64,000 nt of DNA from Caulobacter segnis (lineage in GTDB: Bacteria; Pseudomonadota; Alphaproteobacteria; Caulobacterales; Caulobacteraceae): the NCBI RefSeq assembly GCF_029543125.1, contig NZ_JARQWW010000005.1:62001-126000 (forward strand), in the 5' to 3' direction. Below the pieces are notes generated by a model that was given only the letters and a program-made list of their open reading frames with translations, had not been told where the DNA came from and did no database searches. Below, piece by piece: positions 7,964 to 15,643 of this stretch; the first letter of the stretch is position 1, and every line of letters starts with the position of its first letter. The position numbers and the translations under genes were made by a program.

Positions 7964-10468
7964 CTACTGGTCGAGCGCTTGGGCGGCCCCGCTAACGGGC
8001 GCGCAGAACCAGCAATCCTCACCGATCGGGCTTCCAGGCGGGGTCTTGGGACGCGGGGCCTTCTCCGAGGCGAAGCGCGAGAGCGCCGCCCGGTCGCCCT
8101 TGGCCAGCATCTGTCCAAGCTGGCGGCCGTAGGCGCCGGCCTCGCCCTGCGGCGCCTCGGCGCTCAGAGCCGCTCCGGTCCTGGCCAGGACGGCCTCCAG
8201 CGACGCCGCCGCCGTTGGGCTCAACGCCTTGTCACCCAGCAGGTCCGCCAGATCGCCGATCAGGCGCGCCTGTTGGCGACGACGAAGCTCGGCCAGGCGC
8301 GGCGCCTCGGGACGCGCCTTGACCTGATCAAAGAGCGCCGCCGCCAGCTCGTCGAGACCCAGCTGACCTGCGTCGCGCCGGGCCTGCTCCTGGACGCGGT
8401 TGATGCGGTCGACCTCGAGCAGTTGGCCAAACACCATCTCCGAGGCCACCAGCGCTGCGCCCACCGGATCGAAGACCGGTCCGCCAAGGGTGTCGAGGAG
8501 TTCGATCTCGAACTGTCGGTCCATAGTTCCGGACTGGGCCTGGGATAACAGGCCGATCAGCTCATCGCGGGTGTCGAGCAGGGCCGGATCGAGGCTTTGA
8601 CGCAAGGCCGCCAGGGCGCGCCGTTGCGCCGCCGCGTCGATGACGCTCGCCGCCTCCTGGCCCTCGCCCGCGACCGCGTAGCGGTAGTCGACCCCGCCCA
8701 CCTGCTTGGCGACCGCGTCGATCTGATAGCGATGGAACAGATAGATCGGCACGAAGACGCGACGAAGATCGGCCACGGGCGCCCCAGCGGGAATGTTCCC
8801 AAGGCCAAAGCGCGACAGGGCGATCTTGCGCACCGCCAGCACATTGGCGAGCTCCTCGACGGGATCCGACCCATTGTCCCATTGGGTGCTGGCCGGATGC
8901 TCGGCGTCGGCGATGAAGCGCATGCCGCCCTGCCCCGCCTCGCGGGCGATGGCGTCGAGGGCCTTGGGAGCGTCCACGCCCGGGGCGAACTGGCTATAGA
9001 GCCAGCGCACCGAGAACTTGTCCCAGGCGCCGGCCCCGCGGACGTAAGCGTCGGAGAGGTCCAGGCGCCCGTCGCGCACGCGGATCAGCGGGCCCGGATA
9101 GTCCATGGAGGAGGCCCGGCCGGCGAAGGTGCTGCCGGCGAAATTGTGCGAAAAGCCCAGGGCGTGGCCGGTCTCGTGCATGCCCAGTTGGCGGATGCGC
9201 GCCAGGGCGATGGTCACAGGGTCGTTCGGACCACCCTTGCCTGACTGTCCTGCGCCGAGCAGGCCCTCGAAGATCAACTTGTCTTGCCGCACGCGAAGCG
9301 AGCCCAGCTGGACGACGCCGCGGACGATCTCGCCGGTTCGGGGATCGACGATGGTCTGGCCCGTCGACCAGCCGCGGGTCTGGCGATGGATCCAGTGGAT
9401 GACATTGTAGCGGGCGTCCATGGGATCGACCCCTTCGGGGAGGACCTCGACGCGGAAGGCGTCGATGAAGCCGGCCGCCTCGAAGGCCTGGCTCCACCAG
9501 TTGGCCCCTTCCACCAGCGCGCCGCGGATTGGCTCGGGCGCGGCGCGGTCCACATAGAAGACGATCGGCTTCTTGACCCTGGAGCGGGCGGCCGATGGAT
9601 TGACCTTCTCCAGCCGAAAACGCCGGGCCAGGCGATTGACCACCGGCGCGTCCAGCGGCGCGGCGTAGTTGTTGAACAAAACCTGCACCGAGGTGCCGGT
9701 GCGCGGATCGTGGATGCGCGGCTCGAACCCGGGCTCGGGCAGTTTGACGAACGAGTGGTGCACGGTGAGCGTCACGGCGCGGGCGTCGGGCGCCACAGCG
9801 CGCACCTCGGGGCCGGGATCGTCGGCGGTGAAGGTCTGGACCGCGTCGAACTCCAGGTTTTGCGCAAAGACCCCGACCTTTTGCAGGTCGAGGTAGCTGA
9901 GCGCCGGCGCCAGGCGATAGCCGCCTTGCCGGCGGGCCTTGAGGCGCGCGGCGACGTCCAGGGCGTCCTGGGCCAGGAAGCTGGAGAAATCGACGAGCAC
10001 CGCGCCATCCGCCTGTTCAGCGATGACGTCGCCGCTCCACAGGGTCGAGACGGCGAAGGAGTTTCGCACGGCGGTCACCTCATCGGCGGTGCCGCCGTCG
10101 GCCCGAAAGCCGTAGTTCTCCGCCTGCAGGAGGACCTTCTTGCCGACGCGGCGCAGGACCACCACCTGGGTGCGGCCGCTTTCGGCCCGGTCCAGGCCGA
10201 TGGGGGTGGAGCCCAGGCCGGTCGACAGGCCGGCCTGATAGAGGAAGCGGGCCGACACCCCGTCGGGGCCCGCCTTGGGCACGGCGATCAAAACCTTGCC
10301 GGCCTTGACGTCCACATAGGTCTCAAGCAGGCCCTTTTGGACCTGAGCCGAGGCGGCGGCCTTGCGCCAGTCGTCGGCGGGCTCGGCGGCCTGCGCCGCC
10401 GCGCTCGCGCCGAGCGCGCCTATGGCTGCGCCGATGATCAAAAATCGACGAAGGCTCCTAGCCTGCAT
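7964..10468 (-). CDS. Zinc-dependent metalloprotease (DUF5117/DUF4953 type), exported
   Basis: 834 residues. The start is the ATG at 10468, giving a signal peptide ending near AQAAEPA; the same frame stays open to 12025 but there covers two other genes. The catalytic zinc motif is HETGHALGFSH (His431, Glu432, His435, His441), followed about 20 residues later by an SSMDYPGP Met-turn-like segment, as in metzincins. An N-terminal DUF5118/5117-like domain precedes it and a long helical C-terminal region follows. It likely degrades peptides or proteins in the periplasm. It is the third gene of a minus-strand operon after an SDR and an MHS transporter (gap 26 bp), so it may supply substrates to that transporter. 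Confidence 0.85.
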   Translation of the reverse strand: MQARSLRRFLIIGAAIGALGASAAAQAAEPADDWRKAAASAQVQKGLLETYVDVKAGKVLIAVPKAGPDGVSARFLYQAGLSTGLGSTPIGLDRAESGRTQVVVLRRVGKKVLLQAENYGFRADGGTADEVTAVRNSFAVSTLWSGDVIAEQADGAVLVDFSSFLAQDALDVAARLKARRQGGYRLAPALSYLDLQKVGVFAQNLEFDAVQTFTADDPGPEVRAVAPDARAVTLTVHHSFVKLPEPGFEPRIHDPRTGTSVQVLFNNYAAPLDAPVVNRLARRFRLEKVNPSAARSRVKKPIVFYVDRAAPEPIRGALVEGANWWSQAFEAAGFIDAFRVEVLPEGVDPMDARYNVIHWIHRQTRGWSTGQTIVDPRTGEIVRGVVQLGSLRVRQDKLIFEGLLGAGQSGKGGPNDPVTIALARIRQLGMHETGHALGFSHNFAGSTFAGRASSMDYPGPLIRVRDGRLDLSDAYVRGAGAWDKFSVRWLYSQFAPGVDAPKALDAIAREAGQGGMRFIADAEHPASTQWDNGSDPVEELANVLAVRKIALSRFGLGNIPAGAPVADLRRVFVPIYLFHRYQIDAVAKQVGGVDYRYAVAGEGQEAASVIDAAAQRRALAALRQSLDPALLDTRDELIGLLSQAQSGTMDRQFEIELLDTLGGPVFDPVGAALVASEMVFGQLLEVDRINRVQEQARRDAGQLGLDELAAALFDQVKARPEAPRLAELRRRQQARLIGDLADLLGDKALSPTAAASLEAVLARTGAALSAEAPQGEAGAYGRQLGQMLAKGDRAALSRFASEKAPRPKTPPGSPIGEDCWFCAPVSGAAQALDQ

Positions 10469-10494
10469 GATCGCCCCCAAATGCTGCGATGAAC

Positions 10495-11811
10495 CTAGTG
10501 GATGAATGCGCCTCTGCGCCGCGACCACAGCAGCACGGCCAAGGTCGCGACGGCGCAGGCGGTGACGTAGAAGCTGGGCGCGATGGCCGCGCCGGTCTGA
10601 CGCACGAGGAAGGTGGAGATGAACGGGGCGAAGCCGCCGAAGATCATAACCGCGCCATTGTAGCCCACCGACAGCGCCGTGTAGCGCACGGTGGTGGGAA
10701 AGAGCGTGCAAAGCACGGTGGGCGCAGCGCCGTTGTAGAGGCCGTAGAGCGCCCCCGCCACGATGGCGACCGTCGCCAGTGCCGGCAAGCTCTGGGCCTG
10801 CGCCAACAGCATGAAGAGCGGAATGCTGAAGAGGGCGAAGCCGCTTGCAGACGCGATCAGGGGCCAGCGGCCGCCCCAGCGGTCCAGCGCCAGTCCCGAC
10901 AGGGGCACGATCGCCAGATTGGCCAGGGAGGCGCAGATGGTGCCGGTCAGGGCTAGGGTCGGCGCCATGCCCAGAGACTGGGCCGCAAACGTCGGCAAGA
11001 AGGTGATGAACACGTAGCTGGCCACCGTCCAGATCATCGTCAGCCCAAAGCAGACGAGCACCGCCTCGCGATGAGTGGTCAGGGCGACGCGAAGCGGCGC
11101 GGCGGGGATGCGCTTTTCGCGCGCCGCAGCCAGATACTCGGGGGATTCCTCCACCCGCGAGCGCAGGTAGTAGCCGATGGGCGCCAGGATGAAGCCGACG
11201 AGGAACGGCAGGCGCCAGCCCCAGGCCTGTAAGTCTTCCGGCGACAGCACCGAATTGAGCAAGAGCGCCGAGCTGATCGCCAGGATTTGGGCCAGGCCCG
11301 TGCTGACCTGCTGCAGGCTGCCATAGAAGCCGCGCCGTCCCGGCGGCGCGTGCTCCACGAGGAAGGTGGTCGCCCCGCCCCACTCGCCGCCGGTGGAGAA
11401 GCCCTGCAAAAGCCGGAAGATCACCAGGAGGATCGGCGCCCACACGCCGATGGCGCCATAGGACGGCACCAGGCCGGTCAGGCCGGTGGCCACGGCCATC
11501 AAGGTGATGGTCAGGGCCAGCGCCGCCTTGCGGCCATGGCGGTCGCCATAGCTGCCCAGGACCATCGCCCCCACCGGCCGCATCAAAAAGCCGACGCCGT
11601 AGGTGGCGAAGCTGGCGAGGATCGACACCACCGGGTCCGTGGACGGGAAGATCGCCCGACCGATCTGCACGGCGAAGTAGCCGTAGACGCCAAAGTCGAA
11701 GAGCTCGAAGAGATTGCCCAGCAGACAGGCCGTGATCGCCTTGCGCCGCGTCGCCGCGCTGAGCGGCTCGGCGGCGGGGACGGATCCAAGCGTCTCGGTG
11801 GGCAGCGTCAC
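10495..11811 (-). CDS. MHS-family metabolite:H+ symporter (major facilitator)
   Basis: 438 residues with about 12 transmembrane segments. Typical MHS/ProP features are LGNLFELFDFGVYGYFA in helix 1, the GDRHGRK loop between helices 2 and 3, RLLQGFSTGGEWGGA in helix 4, and a second LDRWGGRWP loop. MHS proteins import osmolytes, organic acids or amino-acid derivatives. The gene lies 9 bp after the SDR stop and 26 bp before the metalloprotease, so all three are likely co-transcribed. A close paralogue lies at 29187-30482, also beside hydrolases. The substrate cannot be read from the sequence. Confidence 0.9.
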   Translation of the reverse strand: MTLPTETLGSVPAAEPLSAATRRKAITACLLGNLFELFDFGVYGYFAVQIGRAIFPSTDPVVSILASFATYGVGFLMRPVGAMVLGSYGDRHGRKAALALTITLMAVATGLTGLVPSYGAIGVWAPILLVIFRLLQGFSTGGEWGGATTFLVEHAPPGRRGFYGSLQQVSTGLAQILAISSALLLNSVLSPEDLQAWGWRLPFLVGFILAPIGYYLRSRVEESPEYLAAAREKRIPAAPLRVALTTHREAVLVCFGLTMIWTVASYVFITFLPTFAAQSLGMAPTLALTGTICASLANLAIVPLSGLALDRWGGRWPLIASASGFALFSIPLFMLLAQAQSLPALATVAIVAGALYGLYNGAAPTVLCTLFPTTVRYTALSVGYNGAVMIFGGFAPFISTFLVRQTGAAIAPSFYVTACAVATLAVLLWSRRRGAFIH

Positions 11812-11820
11812 GGCCGCGCC

Positions 11821-12585
11821 TCAGACCTGATACTGCAAGCCGTCGACCACGAAGTCCTGGCCGGTGATGAAGCAAGGCTCGCTGGCGGCCAAGAAGCGCA
11901 CCAGTTGGGCGACGTCGGCCGGCGTGCCGACGCGGCGAAGGGCGATGCCGTCGCGGGCGATCTTGTCGCCCCGCTCGCGGATGACGCTGTTGCCGTTGAT
12001 CTCGGTCTGGATGAGGCCGGGGCACACGGCGTTGATCAGGATGTCCGGCCCCAGCTCCTTGGCCAGGGCGCGGGTCATGCCGAGGATGCCCGCCTTGGCG
12101 GCGGCGTAGGCGAAGCGGCTGACGGCGGCGGTGACCCCGCCCGAATGGGCGTTGAGGGAAGAGATGCTGATGATGCGACCGCCGCCCTGCTGCAGCATGA
12201 TCGGCGCCGCCGCCTGGATGTAGTTGAAGCAGCTCTTCAGATTGACGGCGATGGCCGCGTCGAACTCGTCCTCGGTGATCTCCAGGATTCCCTGGGGCGC
12301 CGAGCGGCCGGCGTTGTTGACCAGCACGTCCACGGCGCCGAACTCCGAGCGCGCCGCCTCGACCACCGTCTTGGCGGCCGCATGATCGGCCACATCGGCC
12401 CGCCGCCAGATGGCGCGGCGGCCGAGCGCCTCGATCTCGCGCATGGTCGAGGTCATCTCTTTTTCGAGCAGATCGACCAGGACGATGTCGAAGCCGGCCT
12501 CAGCCAGGGCCAGAGCGCAGCCTCGGCCGATCCCGCGTGCGCCGCCGGTGACGATCGCCACCTTCGCCCTGTCCACAATGCGCAT
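11821..12585 (-). CDS. Short-chain dehydrogenase/reductase
   Basis: 254 residues from the ATG at 12585, supported by GGAG five bases upstream; an in-frame GTG at 12600 is the alternative. Classical SDR features are the TGGARGIGRG cofactor loop near 14-23, NNAG at ~91, Ser-x12-Tyr-x3-Lys (SISSLNAHS...YAAAK) and a PGLIQTEI segment. Asp at the end of beta-2 (VLVDLLEKE) suggests NAD preference. It is the first gene of the SDR-MHS-metalloprotease operon and is divergent from the dcyD-like gene. Likely substrates are hydroxy or keto acids formed during catabolism, which is inference. Confidence 0.9.
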   Translation of the reverse strand: MRIVDRAKVAIVTGGARGIGRGCALALAEAGFDIVLVDLLEKEMTSTMREIEALGRRAIWRRADVADHAAAKTVVEAARSEFGAVDVLVNNAGRSAPQGILEITEDEFDAAIAVNLKSCFNYIQAAAPIMLQQGGGRIISISSLNAHSGGVTAAVSRFAYAAAKAGILGMTRALAKELGPDILINAVCPGLIQTEINGNSVIRERGDKIARDGIALRRVGTPADVAQLVRFLAASEPCFITGQDFVVDGLQYQV

Positions 12586-12688
12586 CTCAACTCCAATCAC
12601 GATTACACAATACAGAATGATTGGAGGATTTTTACTTATCGCGCAATGATCTGAATTAGCCGTTTATTGATGAGTAGAGATTTTGCAA

Positions 12689-12717
12689 TCAACAAGTTTT
12701 ACTGATGATTGTTGACA
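12689..12717 (+). promoter_or_regulatory. Promoter with inverted-repeat operator upstream of dcyD-like gene
   Basis: TCAACAA (12689-12695) and TTGTTGA (12709-12715) form a perfect 7-bp inverted repeat with a 13-bp gap. Its right arm overlaps a consensus -35 TTGACA (12712-12717), followed after 12 bases by GGTAGTCC, a poor fit to the Caulobacter -10. The left part, ATCAACAAGT...CTGATGA, recurs at 58479 with the same spacing to TTGAC, and partly at 40808-40821 in inverse orientation. Confidence 0.6.
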
Positions 12718-12766
12718 GGACAGGCTGACGGTAGTCCCAAACGCGCATCGTCTCGGAGACCGCCCC

Positions 12767-13759
12767 ATGAATCTCGCCAAGTTCGCCCGACGCCGCTACA
12801 CGCCCGCCCCCACCCCGCTCGAGGCGATGCCGCGCCTGTCGGCGGCCCTGGGCGGACCCAACCTCTTCATCAAGCGCGACGACCTGACGGGCCTGGCCAG
12901 CGGCGGCAACAAGACCCGCAAGCTGGAGTTCCTGGTGGCGGAGGCGCTGGCCAAGGGCTGCGACACCCTGGTCACAGTGGGGGCGGTTCAATCCAATCAC
13001 TGCCGCCTCACCCTGGCGGCCGCGGCCAAGGAAGGCCTCAAATGCCGCCTGGTGCTGGAGCAGCGCGTGGCCGGCAGCTACGACCCCAAGGCCAGCGGCA
13101 ACAACTTCCTGTTCGACCTGATCGGGGCGGAGGCCATCACCGTGGTCGACGCCGGCGCTGATCTGTCCGAAGCCATGGCCAAGGTCGCCGACGAGGTCGA
13201 AAGCCTTGGCCGCAAGGCCTATCTGATCCCCGGCGGCGGCTCCAATCCCCTGGGATCGATGGGCTATGTGGCCTGCCTGGAGGAGACCCTGTCCCAGTGC
13301 TTCGACATGGGGTTGGCGCTCGACCACCTGGTCTGCGCCAGCGGCAGCGCCGGCACCCATGCCGGCCTCCTGGCCGGCGCCGTGGGGGTCAATGCCGGCC
13401 TGCCGATCACTGGGATCAATGTGCGTCGGCCGCGCGCCGAACAGGAAGGTAATGTGCTTGACCTGGCCCAGCGGACCGCCGCCCTGGCCGGCGTCGCAAC
13501 CCCGATCAAGGCTGAAGCGGTCACCTGCCTCGATGACTGGGTCGGCCCTGGCTATTCGCTGCCCACCGAGGAGATGATCGAGGCGGTGCGGCTGCTGGCC
13601 AGCCTTGAGGGGATCTTGCTGGACCCGGTCTATACCGGCAAGGCGATGGCGGGCCTGATCGGCCTTTGCCGCGCCGGCCACTTCAAGAAGACCGACAACG
13701 TGCTCTTCGTGCACACCGGCGGCGCGCCGGCGCTCTACGCCTACCAGTCGATCTTCTGA
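12767..13759 (+). CDS. dcyD: D-cysteine desulfhydrase family PLP enzyme (or L-cysteate sulfo-lyase)
   Basis: 330 residues of the ACC deaminase/D-cysteine desulfhydrase family. PLP-binding Lys49 lies in SGGNKTRK; VQSNHCR (76-80 region) and the PGGGSNPLG phosphate-binding loop are conserved; ASGSAGTHAG and VHTGG segments follow. The family removes sulfur from cysteine-like substrates by beta-elimination, giving pyruvate, ammonia and sulfide. A sister group, CuyA, releases sulfite from L-cysteate, and sequence alone does not separate them safely. The stop overlaps the racemase start (TGATG), so the two are coupled; a racemase partner fits a D-amino-acid or stereochemistry-switching route. The upstream operator/-35 arrangement is shared with the symporter-ridA unit. 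Confidence 0.85.
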   Translation: MNLAKFARRRYTPAPTPLEAMPRLSAALGGPNLFIKRDDLTGLASGGNKTRKLEFLVAEALAKGCDTLVTVGAVQSNHCRLTLAAAAKEGLKCRLVLEQRVAGSYDPKASGNNFLFDLIGAEAITVVDAGADLSEAMAKVADEVESLGRKAYLIPGGGSNPLGSMGYVACLEETLSQCFDMGLALDHLVCASGSAGTHAGLLAGAVGVNAGLPITGINVRRPRAEQEGNVLDLAQRTAALAGVATPIKAEAVTCLDDWVGPGYSLPTEEMIEAVRLLASLEGILLDPVYTGKAMAGLIGLCRAGHFKKTDNVLFVHTGGAPALYAYQSIF

Positions 13760-14508
13760 TGAGCCGCGCCGCCTTGAGGGTCGGCGTGCTCGGCGGAATG
13801 GGGCCGGCGGCGACCATCGATCTGATGGGCGCGGTGCTGCGTCTGTCCAAGGGCGCAGTGGAGCAGGACGGTTTGCGCTTGCTGGTCGACAGCAATCCGG
13901 CGGTCCCCGACCGCAATGAAGCCCTTTTGCGCGGCGGCCCGTCGCCGGGACCGACGCTGGCGGCCATGGCGCGAGGTTTGGAGACCGCCGGCGCCGACTT
14001 CCTCGTCATGTCGTGCAACACCGCCCACGCCTTCCAGTACGATATCGAGCGCGCCGTCCGCATCCCCTTCGTCAGCATGATCGAGGAGGCCGTGGCCGCC
14101 GCCGCAGCGGCGGCCGATCCGGGCGCGGCGGTCGGGCTCCTGGCCGCCGACGGCTGCCTGCAGGCCGATCTCTACGGGCCGCAACTGGCCCGGCGCGGCC
14201 TGTCGTGCGTGACCCTCGAGGCGCCAGACCAGGCGCGGTTCATGCAGCTGGTCTATGCGATCAAGCGCGGCGACCTCAGTCTGGGCGTATCCGACGCTAT
14301 GGCCGCCTTGGCCGAACGCCTGCGTCAATGCGGCGCCCAGGTGATCATCGCCGCCTGCACCGAAGCGCCACTCGTCCTCCACGAAGGCATGACCGACGCG
14401 CCCCTGATCGATTCCACCGGCGCCCTGGCGCGCGCGATCGTCGATTACGCTCGCCATGACAGGCCCCTGCCGCCCCCTTTCAGCGAGACCGAAGTCGGTC
14501 GCGCCTAA
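13759..14508 (+). CDS. Aspartate/glutamate racemase family protein
   Basis: 249 residues. Cofactor-independent racemase pattern: GVLGGMGPAAT near the N-terminus, first catalytic Cys86 in MSCNTAH, second Cys200 in AACTEAP, and DSNPAVPDRNEALL shared with Asp/Glu racemases of the YgeA/RacD kind. The two-cysteine mechanism deprotonates one face and reprotonates the other. It overlaps the dcyD-like gene, so it probably interconverts the enantiomers of the same or a related amino acid and feeds the lyase. Real specificity (Asp, Glu, cysteate or broad) is unknown. Confidence 0.85.
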   Translation: MSRAALRVGVLGGMGPAATIDLMGAVLRLSKGAVEQDGLRLLVDSNPAVPDRNEALLRGGPSPGPTLAAMARGLETAGADFLVMSCNTAHAFQYDIERAVRIPFVSMIEEAVAAAAAAADPGAAVGLLAADGCLQADLYGPQLARRGLSCVTLEAPDQARFMQLVYAIKRGDLSLGVSDAMAALAERLRQCGAQVIIAACTEAPLVLHEGMTDAPLIDSTGALARAIVDYARHDRPLPPPFSETEVGRA

Positions 14509-14604
14509 GGGTCTGCGACCGCCGGCCGCAGCCGCGGCGCCCAAGAGGCAGGCGCCGCGTTCAGGTCGTTGCGGCAGAAACGTCATAAATGGCACAGCGA
14601 GTAG

Positions 14605-14628
14605 CGTTCGACGGGCTGAACGACATTC
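14605..14628. promoter_or_regulatory. Inverted repeat upstream of LysR gene
   Basis: CGTTC (14605-14609), 8-bp gap, GAACG (14618-14622), followed directly by ACATTC. The same composite with the same gap is found before the iclR gene at 23053-23076. It lies 62-85 bp before the LysR start. Confidence 0.5.
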
Positions 14629-14689
14629 TCGTTGCTGAACGATGAACCTTGTGCGTACGCTTTGACCTCGGAACCTCGAGAGGTTGGCG

Positions 14690-15610
14690 ATGACGCTGGA
14701 GCAGCTCAGGATTTTCGTGTGCGTGGCCGAGCGTCTCAACATGACGCGCGCCGCCGAGGTCTTGCACATTACCCAGTCGGGGGTGAGCGCCTCCATCAGC
14801 GCCCTTGAGAACGCCTACGGCACCACCCTGTTCGACCGCGTGGGTCGACGCATTGAGCTCTCAGTGGCCGGCCAGGCCTTCCTGGTCGAGGCCGAGAAGG
14901 TGCTCAATCAGGTGCGCGACGCCCAGCGCACCTTGTCCGATCTGAGCAATCTGCGCCGCGGCACCGTGTCGATCTGCGCCAGCCAGACCATCGGCAATTA
15001 CTGGCTGCCGCCGATCATCGCCGAGTTCAACGCCGGCTTCCCGCACCTGTCCATAGACCTGCACATCTCCAACACCGCCGGCGTGGCGCGCATGGTGCAG
15101 GACGGCGACGCCGAGCTGGGCTTTGTCGAAGGCGCCTATGGCGACTCCGGCCTCACCGGCTTTGACATCGACGGCGACCGCCTGGGCATCTTCGTGCGCC
15201 CGGACCATCCTTGGGCTCATCGCGCGCCAAGCCTCGACGCCCTGGCGCGCGGTTCATGGGTGCTGCGAGAATCCGGCTCGGGCACCCGGTCCGAGTTCGT
15301 GGGCGCCCTGAAGCGCCTTGGGGTGGATATGAGCCAACTCAAGGTCCGCCTGGAGCTGCCGACCAATGAAGCCGTCCGCGCCGCCGTCCTGGCGGGGGTC
15401 GGGGCCGGCGCCTTGTCGGAGCTTGTGGTCCAGGACGCCGAGGCCTCCGGCGCCTTGGTGCGTGTGGCGATCGACCTGCCCCGGCGGGCCTTCAGCATGC
15501 TGCGCCATCACGACCGCAAGCTCAGCCGCGCCGCAGAGATGTTCCTCAAGGGCCTTCCTCAGCCGCGCTTCGCCGAGTTTGGCGCCCTTCGCCTGGTGGC
15601 GGCGGGCTGA
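14690..15610 (+). CDS. LysR-family transcriptional regulator
   Basis: 306 residues from ATG 14690 with GAGAGG upstream; a TTG six bases earlier is a weaker start. The N-terminal winged helix (MTLEQLRIFVCVAERLNMTRAA, then QSGVSASISALENAYG) is typical. The effector domain follows from ~90 (TIGNYWLPPIIAEFNAGFP), with the usual two-lobed fold, and resembles the CysB/CysL-like and CbbR-like group. It lies downstream of the dcyD-racemase pair in the same orientation with a 180-bp spacer, so it has its own promoter. It is a candidate regulator of dcyD or of the divergent SDR operon. Confidence 0.9.
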   Translation: MTLEQLRIFVCVAERLNMTRAAEVLHITQSGVSASISALENAYGTTLFDRVGRRIELSVAGQAFLVEAEKVLNQVRDAQRTLSDLSNLRRGTVSICASQTIGNYWLPPIIAEFNAGFPHLSIDLHISNTAGVARMVQDGDAELGFVEGAYGDSGLTGFDIDGDRLGIFVRPDHPWAHRAPSLDALARGSWVLRESGSGTRSEFVGALKRLGVDMSQLKVRLELPTNEAVRAAVLAGVGAGALSELVVQDAEASGALVRVAIDLPRRAFSMLRHHDRKLSRAAEMFLKGLPQPRFAEFGALRLVAAG

Positions 15611-15613
15611 TCA

Positions 15614-15635
15614 CGGGGCCGCCGAAGCGGCCCCG
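15614..15635. terminator. Bidirectional terminator between LysR and GGT genes
   Basis: CGGGGCCGC (15614-15622) and GCGGCCCCG (15627-15635) form a 9-bp stem with a 4-base CGAA loop between convergent stops. The loop type makes a very stable hairpin. Confidence 0.65.
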
Positions 15636-15643
15636 CATCTTGC

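Noticed and set aside
7964..12025. A 1,353-codon minus-strand frame suggesting one giant protein
   Set aside because: Only the part from 10468 downward has a signal peptide and protease motifs; the rest is an out-of-frame reading of the MHS and SDR genes.
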